A DNA stretch of 64,000 bases from Arcobacter sp. (GTDB taxonomy: Bacteria; Campylobacterota; Campylobacteria; Campylobacterales; Arcobacteraceae). Below, piece after piece: positions 55,593-64,000 of the stretch (its first letter is position 1; each line of letters opens with the position of its first letter). Below the pieces are notes generated by a model. That model was not told the origin of the DNA and did not search any database. It saw only the letters and a program-made list of their open reading frames with translations. The stretch covers positions 36,691-100,690 of the forward strand of contig PKUK01000004.1 in NCBI GenBank assembly GCA_002869535.1. Reading direction: 5' to 3'. The translations under genes and the position numbers were made by a program.

Positions 55593-58364
55593 GTGAACTC
55601 TCTTATTACAAATGGGTCCAATAGTAATTTTTATACCCATTTAACAAAACTTTTAAGAGAATGTAAAAGCTACTATTTTTCTGTAGCTTTTATAAACTTC
55701 TCAGGAGTTCAACTTTTACTTGATAGTCTAGAATTTTGCCAAGAGAATGGAATAAAGGGTAAAATACTTACATCTACATATTTAAACTTCACCCAACCAA
55801 AAGCCTTAGAAAAACTACTTGAATATGAAAATATTGAGCTAAAAATTTATGATACAAATCACTTCCAAAAAGGCTTTCATACAAAAGCATATATCTTTGA
55901 GTTTGAAGATGATTATAAGATACTTCTTGGTTCTTCAAATATAACTGCAAGTGCTTTTAAAAGCAGTGTGGAATGGAATATAAAAACAGTCTCAAAAAAA
56001 GATGATATTTTTGCAAATGAGATATTAAGGGAATTTGATATTTTATTTAAACAAAGTTTTGAAGTTGATAGTGGATTTCTAAATGAGTATGAAAACTTTT
56101 ATCATAAAAACAAAATAGAAGAGTTTTCATATAAAAGTAGTTTTACCCTAAATAGTATGCAAGGAGAAGCTTTAAATAACTTGCAACATCTAAGAGATAA
56201 AAAACAGACTAAAGCCTTAGTTCTTGCAGCAACAGGTACAGGAAAAACATATCTTGCAGCCTTTGATGTGAAAGCCTTTGAGCCTAAAAGAATTCTGTTT
56301 ATAGTTCATAGGGAAAATATCTTAATAAAAGCAAAAAATAGTTTTGAGAAGATTATTTTAAATAAAACTATGGGTTTATATACAGGAAATAAAAAAGAGA
56401 TTGATAAAGAGTATCTATTTACTACTATTCAAACTATAAGTTCAAATTATGAAAACTTTTTAAAAGAGGAGTTTGATTATATAATAGTGGATGAAGCTCA
56501 CCATATTACAAGTCCTAGTTATGAAAAAGTTTGTGATTATTTTAAAGCTAAATTTTTACTAGGACTTACTGCCACTCCAAATAGAAGTGATGAAGGGAAT
56601 ATTTATGAAGTATTTGATGAAAATATTGCTTGCGATATAAGACTTAATGATGCCTTGGAGCATAGTTTAATCTCACCTTTTCATTATTATGGAATATGCG
56701 ATATTGAATCAATTGATTATGAAAATATTGATATTTTAAATATATCACAGCTATCCAAAGCTTTGATGGTTAATAAAAGGGTTGATTATATTATTGAAAA
56801 GATGGATTTTTATTCCTTTGATGGTAAAAAAAGAAAAGCCTTAGCCTTTTGTGCTTCAAAAGAACATGCAAACTTTATGGCAAAAGAGTTTAGTAAGAAA
56901 GGTATAAAATCTCTTGCTTTAACAAGTGGTGACTCCATAGAAAAAAGAGAAGAGTATATTAAAAACCTAGAAGATGATAATCATGATTTGGAAGTGATTT
57001 GTAGTGTTGATATTTTTAATGAAGGAATTGATATTCCTTCAATTAATAGTGTACTTTTTTTAAGACCAACAAACTCTTCAATAGTTTTTGTGCAACAATT
57101 GGGTAGGGGGTTGAGAAAACATAAAAACAAAGAGTTTGTCACTATTTTAGATTTTATTGGTAATCATAACAGAGCTTATATGGTGGCCTTTGGATTATTG
57201 GGTGATAAGATTATAGATAAAGAGAGTTTGAAAATTGCACTTTCAAATAATTTTGCAAATATTGCTCATGCTTTTATTAGCATGGATGAGATATCTAAAA
57301 AAAGAGTATTAGAACAAATAGAAAAAGAGAATTTTCATTCGATGAGGTATTTAAAACAAAAATACTATGAATTTAAATCTTTACTTTCAAATAAAATTCC
57401 TATGCTAGAAGATTATATTGCTTTTAGTGAGCACATTAGTCCTCTTGATTTTATCTCTGAGTCAAAATCATATATTGAGTTTTTACAAAAAGTTGAAGAT
57501 AGAAGTTAAATTAAAACTTTATGCCAAGATGAAAACTTTATAAAAGCAATAAGATTTTGTGAGTTTTTATTACCTATAAAAAGAGTTTATGAGTTTGTTA
57601 TATTAAAATATTTATTGACTCATAGTTCTTGTACGCAAAAACAGATTTTTGATTTACTAAATAAAGAGTTAGATTTTGTCTGTAAAGATACTATAAAGCA
57701 CTCTTTTCGTTACCTAAATCAAGAGTTCTTTGATAAGTTACAAGTGCAAAGATATCTAAAACTTGTGGATTTAAAAGAAAACAAACTATTTATTACAAAA
57801 GAGTTTGAAAAAGTATTGGAAAAAGATGAAGCAAAAATTTTTATGGAACATAGTTTAAATTATGGAATCATAACTTATAAACAAACTTTTAAAGAAGAAG
57901 ATTATGGCTTACCATTTTTAAAACTTTATGAAAACTACAATATGCTAAATATCGCCTTAGTATGCAATCTTGATAAAATACATACTTCCTTTAGGGGAAG
58001 TGGTTTTCTAAAGCATAGGGATGATTTTTTCTTATTTATAACCCTACAAAAAGACAAGATATCTAAGTCATCAAAATATAAAAACAATTTCTTAGATAAA
58101 AACTTAATTACCTATGTTAGTAAACCAAATATGAGTAGTGATAAAAGTGATGGATTAAGACTCTGTGAAAATATCAAATACAAAACAAGACTGCATCTAT
58201 TTGTAAGAAAGATTTCCCATGAAGATAAAAAGGTTCAGCCTTTTATTTATCTTGGACTTTGTAATAGTAAATCTTATGAGGGAAATAAACCTATAAATAT
58301 CATACTAGAACTTGAAAATGAAGTTTGGGATGAGCTTTATGAAGAGTTCACAAAGCTTCCCTAA
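55593..58364 (+). pseudogene. PLD-nuclease/DEAH-helicase (DUF3427-type), interrupted by in-frame TAA
   Basis: The full frame is about 923 codons. An N-terminal PLD-like domain (1-155) has HTKAYIF with LLGSSNITASAF. A superfamily 2 helicase follows: Walker A AATGTGKTYLA (212-222), DEAH at 300-303, TATPNRSDEG and QQLGRGLRKHKNKEFVTILDF. The C-terminal part resembles DUF3427. Codon 639 (57507-57509) is TAA after EDRS; the frame continues cleanly to 58364. Such proteins are often defence or repair related. If the stop is real, the PLD and helicase parts survive and the C-terminal domain is lost. It starts two bases after pgi. Confidence 0.85.
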
Positions 58365-58369
58365 AAAGA

Positions 58370-59485
58370 TTACTCTTTAATTAAATGTTCATACTTTTTA
58401 TCAGTAAGAAGTTTCATAAAAGCCACAAGTGCTTCAACTTTTCTATCTGTTAATTTTTTGGCTTTTAACTCTTCTTTTGAAATTGTATCTTCAATCTCAG
58501 GTTCTGCCCATTTTTTACCAGTTTCTGGGTTTATTGAACGTTGCGTGTTATTATATTTATCATAAAACTCAACAACAGTTTTTAAATCACTAAAAACACC
58601 ATTATGCATATATGGACCTGTGACTGCTACATTTCTAAGTGTTGGAACTTTATATTTTCCTCTTTGTGTTTTATCTGTAACAGCAGGATTTGCTAATAGA
58701 CCATCATCAAGTCTCTTTGCACCATTTTTTGTTCGTAAATCTTTATTTACAGGTGTTCCTATATTATGATATTGGTAATTTGTAAATGTCTCACCCTCTT
58801 TATCTTCACCTTTTAAAACGTGACAAGATGAACAAGAGTTATTATTGTTTGAGAAAAATAGTGCTTTACCTAAGTCTTCTAATGCTGTTAAGTCATATTC
58901 ATCTCTTAAAAATCTATCGTATTTAGAATCAAAAGGTGATACTTCATCACTTCTTTCAAAACTTGCAATAGATTTTGTCAGGGCTTCAAAGGCTTTTTCA
59001 GGATTATTAAATATCTCATTTCCATATAGTTTTTTGAAACTGCTTACATAATATAGGTTTTCTAATAATCTATTTACAACTTCTTTTTTTCCCATCATTC
59101 CCATTTCATCTGGGTTTAAAGGAGGTCCTCCTGCTTGGTCTTCTAGTGTACTAGCTCTTCCATCCCAAAACTGTCCACCCACATAGGCTTTTTCTTTTTT
59201 GTCATAATGAAATAGAGGCGAAAACTTTGCATAAGATGCAGTTGGTGCACTTCTATCTCCAATGGAAGTACCATTATCTCCCATAGAGGCCATTTTTGCT
59301 ACGCCATTATCTCTATCATCGATAAATCCACTATCAGGATTGTGGCAAGTTGCACAGGCCTGTGTTCTATTTTGAGATAAGTTTTTATCAAAAAATAGAG
59401 TTTTCCCTAGAATCTGTTCTTGTGTTAACTGGTTTGCATAGATGTTTACAAAAAGTAAACTAGCTATCATAATTATTTTTGTCAT
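58370..59485 (-). CDS. Periplasmic di-heme cytochrome c peroxidase family protein
   Basis: The 371-residue protein has a signal peptide (1-17) and two CxxCH heme sites: CATCHNPD (about 43-50) and CSSCHVLKG (about 218-226). It also has WDGRASTLEDQAGGPPLNPDEMG and the GPYMHNGVFSDLKTVVEFYD segment (seen as YMHNG), typical of the CcpA/MauG group. It reduces hydrogen peroxide or modifies a partner. It overlaps the sterol-desaturase-like gene by 26 bases and ends the cluster. Confidence 0.9.
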   Translation of the reverse strand: MTKIIMIASLLFVNIYANQLTQEQILGKTLFFDKNLSQNRTQACATCHNPDSGFIDDRDNGVAKMASMGDNGTSIGDRSAPTASYAKFSPLFHYDKKEKAYVGGQFWDGRASTLEDQAGGPPLNPDEMGMMGKKEVVNRLLENLYYVSSFKKLYGNEIFNNPEKAFEALTKSIASFERSDEVSPFDSKYDRFLRDEYDLTALEDLGKALFFSNNNNSCSSCHVLKGEDKEGETFTNYQYHNIGTPVNKDLRTKNGAKRLDDGLLANPAVTDKTQRGKYKVPTLRNVAVTGPYMHNGVFSDLKTVVEFYDKYNNTQRSINPETGKKWAEPEIEDTISKEELKAKKLTDRKVEALVAFMKLLTDKKYEHLIKE

Positions 59486-60386
59486 ATTGTCTCCTATTAA
59501 ATATTTTTTTGAAAGGAAAAATTAAAAGAGATAAAATAGTCTTATACTCTTTCATTTGTTCCTCTCTTAGTCCAAACTTTAAAACTTTTACATCCTTTGA
59601 AAGTTTTAAACTTCCAAAAAGATAATCCCATACTGCTAAGTAACCACCATAGTTTTTATCGAAATGTTTTTTGCTATGATGTATTTGATGCTGTTTTGGT
59701 GAAATAAATATTTTTTCTAGATACTTTCCATATGAAAATGGAATATTGCTATGTCTCAGGTTTGATCCAAATATAGAAAAAACTACTATAAAAATATTTG
59801 CACCAAAGACCATATATATATCAATCATTGCACCAAAAAAGTACAAAAATATTCCCGTAATAAAACCAATACTTAGACTATATCTTAGACCAAATAGTAT
59901 GTTTTCAACTGGGTGAACCCTATAAAAAGTGAGTGGATTTAAAACTTTTGCACTGTGGTGAACCTTATGAAACTCCCATAAAAAAGGTACTTCATGTAAA
60001 ATTCTATGTAAAATATATCTTGTAAAATCACTAAAAATAAAAAGTGATAAAGTATATAAAAACAAAATTTCTTTATATGAAAATATACTATTTTCAATCA
60101 TTCCAAAATGTAAATACAAAAACTTAGTGATGCTATAAGCTATAGTTTTTGCACTAATTATTAATGGTATTAGTAAAAATGCATTTATCATATATCCTAA
60201 AAAAAAGTAAGAGTAATCAAGCTTTGCACTAGGGTGTAACCAGAGCTTTGAAGAAAATATAACCCTATGACTTTTTTTAGTATATAAAAAATATAAAAAT
60301 GCTAAAAATATAGATGAAATAATATAAATACAAAAGACTCTTTTGTTTGGATTTATAAAATATTCAAATACCATTAAATCGTTCAA
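59460..60386 (-). CDS. Sterol desaturase/fatty acid hydroxylase superfamily membrane protein
   Basis: The 308-residue protein with about six helices carries the di-iron histidine clusters HRILHE, HKVHHS and HQIHHS. The family hydroxylates or desaturates lipids using oxygen. Bacterial members have varied, often unknown substrates. It is packed between the imelysin gene (one-base gap) and the peroxidase, so it is coexpressed with periplasmic redox proteins. Confidence 0.85.
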   Translation of the reverse strand: MNDLMVFEYFINPNKRVFCIYIISSIFLAFLYFLYTKKSHRVIFSSKLWLHPSAKLDYSYFFLGYMINAFLLIPLIISAKTIAYSITKFLYLHFGMIENSIFSYKEILFLYTLSLFIFSDFTRYILHRILHEVPFLWEFHKVHHSAKVLNPLTFYRVHPVENILFGLRYSLSIGFITGIFLYFFGAMIDIYMVFGANIFIVVFSIFGSNLRHSNIPFSYGKYLEKIFISPKQHQIHHSKKHFDKNYGGYLAVWDYLFGSLKLSKDVKVLKFGLREEQMKEYKTILSLLIFPFKKIFNRRQYDKNNYDS

Positions 60387-60387
60387 A

Positions 60388-61275
60388 TTAATCTCCGTCA
60401 GCGTCTAATATTTTTGCTGTGATACTTAATTGCTCAATTAAAGATAAGAAATAAGAAACATGAAGCTTATTTACAGCTTTATATAAATCTTTTGGGTTGT
60501 TTTTTAAAGATTCAATTGCATTATTTAATAAAGTTTGTGCTTGCACAGTCTCTTTTTTTGCACCACTTTTTTTAGCCATATTTGCAAAGTTATAATAACT
60601 TTGATTTCCAATTATCTCTTTGTTTGCTTCCAAAATAGCCTCAATTGCAAAATAGGTATTATCACTTAAAATATACTCTTGCTCTTTTTTAGCTACTTTT
60701 ATTCTCAACTCTTTTAATTTATAAGTACTAGAAATAAGAGCATTCATGATTAAGCCATTTTCCCATTGCTCATCTTTTTTATCACGACTTAAATACTCTT
60801 CGTAAGCACTTTTTATATCTTCTAAATTAGAGATAATAGTATTTGTAATTACATTTGCTAACTCTTTTTCTCTTTTTGTGATTGTGTTATCATTGAATAA
60901 AACATATTCTAAGGCATTTACTGTTTTAAATGAGTGTTTAAAAAGTGCAATTTGAGGCTCATCTTTAGAGTCTATAACCCGTTGCATCTGTTCATTTAAA
61001 TTCTCTTTTAAGTTGTGAAAAACATCGATATATCTTGGTGTATCAAGATAGTTTTCATCTATATCTCCTGCAAAATAAAATGCTTCAACTTTTTTCCATG
61101 AGATAATGAAGTTTTTGAAATTTTTTGCATTGTAATTTTTTTGTAAAATCTGAGCATTTTTAATTGTGTCATTTACATTTACAATTGAAACATTTTTTAG
61201 TATAGAATCTAAAAGAGTCTCTTTTGCAAATAGTGTCATAACACTTAAGCTAACTAGTAAGATGATTTTTTTCAT
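60388..61275 (-). CDS. Divergent imelysin-family periplasmic protein
   Basis: The 295-residue helical protein has a signal peptide (1-17). It follows the imelysin (M75) layout, but the GxHxxE motif of the family is degenerate: the matching stretch reads TVNALEYVLF, keeping glutamate and losing histidine. The start shares base 61275 with the end of the DUF1111 gene. Imelysins are linked to iron uptake or homeostasis; this copy probably does not bind metal in the same way. Confidence 0.75.
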   Translation of the reverse strand: MKKIILLVSLSVMTLFAKETLLDSILKNVSIVNVNDTIKNAQILQKNYNAKNFKNFIISWKKVEAFYFAGDIDENYLDTPRYIDVFHNLKENLNEQMQRVIDSKDEPQIALFKHSFKTVNALEYVLFNDNTITKREKELANVITNTIISNLEDIKSAYEEYLSRDKKDEQWENGLIMNALISSTYKLKELRIKVAKKEQEYILSDNTYFAIEAILEANKEIIGNQSYYNFANMAKKSGAKKETVQAQTLLNNAIESLKNNPKDLYKAVNKLHVSYFLSLIEQLSITAKILDADGD

Positions 61276-62573
61276 TATAATCCTTTTAAAAACTCTATTA
61301 GAAGTTTTTTATCTTTTTTATTTAAAGCTATATAATTCTCTTTTGCACGGTTAGCTTCTCCACCATGCCACAAAATTGCTTCTTCAAAAGTTTTAGCTCT
61401 ACCATCATGTAGAAGTCTATACTCTTTTTTTTCTGTTTTAAATCCCCACAATGGTGCTGTTCTAAATTCATTTCTTTGCGCTTGAAACTCAACTCTTCCA
61501 TCACTTAAACCTTTTCCCATATCGTGCAATAAAAGATCTGAGAAAGTATAAATATTTTTGCCTTTTTTACTTTTTAGTGAAGGTACATGACAAGAAGTAC
61601 AAGCAGTCTGTGAAAAGATTTTAATTCCCTTATCAAAAGATTTACTTTTTGTAGGCTCATAGCTTGGAAGATTTTTTAAATAATATGTAATAGCATCAAG
61701 TCTTTAATCAGTAATATCAATCTCATCTCTAGCCTTTGGTGCTTCATTACACTCTATTTGAAACTCTGTACAGTTTTCACCTTGGTTTAAAGAAGTTGAT
61801 AAACCCATATCGTTAAATGCTGCATTTGCAACTTGCTCTTTTAAAAAGGCAACACTAGCTTTATATGTATATCTCCCTAACTCTTTTTTTTGAGTTATTT
61901 TAGAGTAAACAAAATTTGCTTTTCCACTTATTCCATCATTATTTGAGTCATTTTCATCTACATTTTCAAGTATAGAATTTTCATCTATTTCATCAATTAA
62001 GCCCATGCCATAAAGTGTTGGAGCAAGTCTATATGTGATATTTGTAGTTTTATGAAGGCTTCCATAGTTTAGATTAGTTAAAGTATATTTTGGTTTATAA
62101 ATAAAGTGTTCTTCATCATCAAAATAGAGTTTGATTTTTTCAAAATCAATATTAACTTTTGCCTCATATGGAACATCATTAATACTACTTATTGCAATTT
62201 GTTCTCCATAGATTGGTTCTGGGATTAAACCTTGATTTTCTAAAATACTTTGATGTAAATTTGTATTGTTTGAGTCAATAGAGAGTTTTGGGATTAGTGA
62301 TTTTGAAGCACGGTTTGATTTGCTGTATAGAGTTCCTCTAGCATTATTAGGGTGACAGCCAATACAGGTATTTGCATTAAATAGTGGTCCAAGACCATCC
62401 CTTGCAGTTGTGGCACTAGGTGCCTCAACCCAAGGAATTGTAAAGAAACTTCTACCTAACATAAATTTATCATATTCTTCATTATTCATCTTTTGTGATG
62501 AATATAGATTTATTGCAAAGAATAGAATTAAAATTAAGAAATTAAAGTTTTGTTTCATCTGCGTCAGTAACAT
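61275..62573 (-). pseudogene. Di-heme DUF1111 oxidoreductase, interrupted by in-frame TAA
   Basis: The frame has a signal peptide, then FTIPWVEAPSATTARDGLGPLFNANTCIGCHP with the first heme site (Cys70-His74). Beyond the break lie the second heme site CTSCH (near 61587-61601) and MHDMGKGLSDG. These features match the DUF1111 thiol-oxidoreductase-like family. Codon 290 (61704-61706) is TAA between DITD and RLDAITYYL; the frame continues intact. A single change from GAA, CAA or AAA would explain it. If real, the second heme is lost. Overlap with the imelysin gene upstream is 32 bases; an ATG at 62558 is an alternative start. Confidence 0.85.
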
Positions 62574-63891
62574 CCTCTGTTGTTAAATTTATTCCATTTG
62601 AAACAGCAACAGGAACCATCATATCTCCAAGTTTTCTCATCTCATTTTTAAGCTTGACAATAACTTTTGACATAGGACTTGTTGGTCTTATTTGATAATC
62701 AAAATGTTCTTTTGTTTTTGCAGTTGTATCTATTAAAGCAATTTTTTCTTCAATAGAAGTCATAAGTTTTTCTATTTTTGCTTTAGATGTTGCATCAACT
62801 TTGTCTAATAAAGAAGGACCATATTTTTTTCCATCATAAGTTGAAGTTAAAATATTTTTGAACCCTTGATAGTTTGTTGCAATATCTCTATGTGTATTAT
62901 CCGAGAAACAAGAGTGCTCATCTTCTTCTGATGGTGTTAAAACAGCAACTGCGATTCTTTCATTTGCAAGTTCTGATTTTATAAATACACCAAGACCAGA
63001 AATGATTTGTTTAAGAGCTTCATCTTTTCCTATATTTTTTGATGCATTATCACCTGATAATTTACCTAATAGTGCAGCATTATAAAGACCTGCTGTTCCT
63101 TTTACCTCTTTTTGCCAAGCTAATGTTACAGTTTCTAAATCATTTACGATTTTTTCTGCTGCTGCTTTTAAATAAGCAAATCTTCTTGGAGCATTTACTT
63201 CACTTGTAAAATCACTTAATGGTCTTTGACCTGCAGTCATAGGTCCATTTGTAATTGAATCTTTTAGGAAGTTAGAATAATCCTGATCTTGCCCCCATAA
63301 TAAAAACTCAATTGCATGGTATCCACTAGCAACATTGGCATCTCCACCGTTTTCATTTAAATCTGAGATTGCTTCAGGAGTGATTTTAGTTACATCAACA
63401 ACTTTTGGATCTTCTCCACCTGGATTAAATTTTCCAACTGTATCAATGATATTTCCAGATGTTTTAGCACCATTTGCATCAATTGTATAGTCAATCATAT
63501 TTTCATCTAATGGCCAAGCATTAATTTGTCCTTCTAATGCTCCATAAGTTTCAGAAACCCAACCTTCTTCTGCATCAATTGGACCATTTGATAATCTAAA
63601 TGCTTCTGTTTGTCCATAAGATTCTCTTGAAACTCGCCAAGCGTCTTTTGCTTTTTCTAAAGTACTTTCAGTAGGATTAGCTGCAAATTTTTCAATTGCT
63701 TTAGTTAAATCATTTGCATCATTTAGTGCAGTAGAATAACTATCAAGTGCAATATTTGAATATGCTTCTAATATAGTTTTTGATTGAGCAACTTCTTGTT
63801 TTGTTGCAGTGTTTGATTCCATAACACAACCAGTTAATGCAATTGCAGTAACAACAGAAAGTGAGATTAGTAGTTTTTTAGTATTTTTCAT
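62542..63891 (-). CDS. Imelysin-family lipoprotein (IrpA/ICMP type)
   Basis: The 449-residue protein has a lipobox (ALTGC, Cys22). The imelysin motif GYHAIEFLLWGQD is intact, as are RVSRESYGQTEAFRL and the second repeat. The family includes iron-regulated IrpA. It lies just downstream of a porin and upstream of the di-heme gene, consistent with an iron or redox acquisition unit. Peptidase activity has been claimed for some members and is unproven for most. Confidence 0.88.
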   Translation of the reverse strand: MKNTKKLLISLSVVTAIALTGCVMESNTATKQEVAQSKTILEAYSNIALDSYSTALNDANDLTKAIEKFAANPTESTLEKAKDAWRVSRESYGQTEAFRLSNGPIDAEEGWVSETYGALEGQINAWPLDENMIDYTIDANGAKTSGNIIDTVGKFNPGGEDPKVVDVTKITPEAISDLNENGGDANVASGYHAIEFLLWGQDQDYSNFLKDSITNGPMTAGQRPLSDFTSEVNAPRRFAYLKAAAEKIVNDLETVTLAWQKEVKGTAGLYNAALLGKLSGDNASKNIGKDEALKQIISGLGVFIKSELANERIAVAVLTPSEEDEHSCFSDNTHRDIATNYQGFKNILTSTYDGKKYGPSLLDKVDATSKAKIEKLMTSIEEKIALIDTTAKTKEHFDYQIRPTSPMSKVIVKLKNEMRKLGDMMVPVAVSNGINLTTEDVTDADETKL

Positions 63892-63903
63892 TGTAGTCCT
63901 TTA

Positions 63904-64000
63904 TTAAAATGCGTAAGTAACACTAGCAAATAGTTTGTCATAATCATTAGCAGTAGCAGTATCATCATAATCAACATAAGTAATGTTTGCAGATAATTCA
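63904..64000 (-). CDS. C-terminal end of an outer membrane beta-barrel protein
   Basis: The last 31 residues read as alternating polar/hydrophobic strands and end KLFASVTYAF, with a terminal phenylalanine as in porins. The rest of the gene lies to the right of the window. It is the gene before the imelysin lipoprotein, with 12 bases between. Confidence 0.7.
   Translation of the reverse strand, partial: ELSANITYVDYDDTATANDYDKLFASVTYAF

Noticed and set aside
55593..58364. A multi-gene defence island around the PLD-helicase
   Set aside because: Neighbours are galU, pgi and a cytochrome peroxidase cluster; no other defence genes are nearby.

Overview
The window looks like chromosomal DNA of a Campylobacterota bacterium close to Arcobacter. 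The evidence is strong A+T richness, a short Pgi of about 400 residues, an orphan histidine kinase with the HQWRQP H-box, a bifunctional Nnr, Tat-exported FCSD/SQR-like flavoproteins and a periplasmic multi-rhodanese protein. The assignment rests on my recognition of these proteins, not on a search.

Layout. 1-640: start of a peptide-type ABC substrate-binding protein. 720-1540: rplM-rpsI. 1614-10585: a phosphate block with pstS, an EAL-CBS-GGDEF gene, pstC-pstA-pstB-phoU, a PsiE-like gene and a PhoB/PhoR-like pair. 10684-15923: prfA, rpsT, glmM, lspA, leuC, mobA. 16021-20515: sulfur block with two tandem flavoproteins, a small membrane protein and a triple rhodanese. 20588-23716: thrS-infC-rpmI-rplT. 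23825-28412: a hypothetical gene, a porin, a small secreted protein, an NFACT protein and a lipoprotein. 28475-35364: a long housekeeping run, cdsA to thiG. 35425-36487: six tRNAs with a 46-codon ORF between two of them. 36660-39558: orphan sensor kinase, acylphosphatase and a hypothetical gene. 39619-52389: a full C-P lyase (phosphonate) locus phnF-C-D-E-G-H-I-J-K-L-M-(acyltransferase)-N-(EEP hydrolase)-(MFS)-phnP. 52519-58364: aldo/keto reductase, galU, pgi and a PLD-helicase. 58370-64000: a redox/iron-type cluster with di-heme peroxidase, sterol-desaturase-like protein, two imelysins, a DUF1111 di-heme protein and the end of a porin.

How it fits together. Phosphate and phosphonate acquisition appear to be one regulon. 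I find the same element, GTAAY-N6-GTAAY-N10-TATAMT, upstream of pstS, of pstC and of phnF. Its 5-6-5 layout resembles the pho box known from Campylobacter jejuni. At phnF this box overlaps a perfect 34-bp palindrome that is a good candidate GntR operator shared with the divergent aldo/keto reductase gene.

The most unusual property is that five unrelated genes (leuC, nnr, phnC, the PLD-helicase and the DUF1111 gene) are each cut by one in-frame stop codon. The reading frame and protein similarity continue undisturbed beyond each stop, and I saw no frameshifts. This could be genuine nonsense mutation, consensus error or readthrough; the sequence alone cannot decide.
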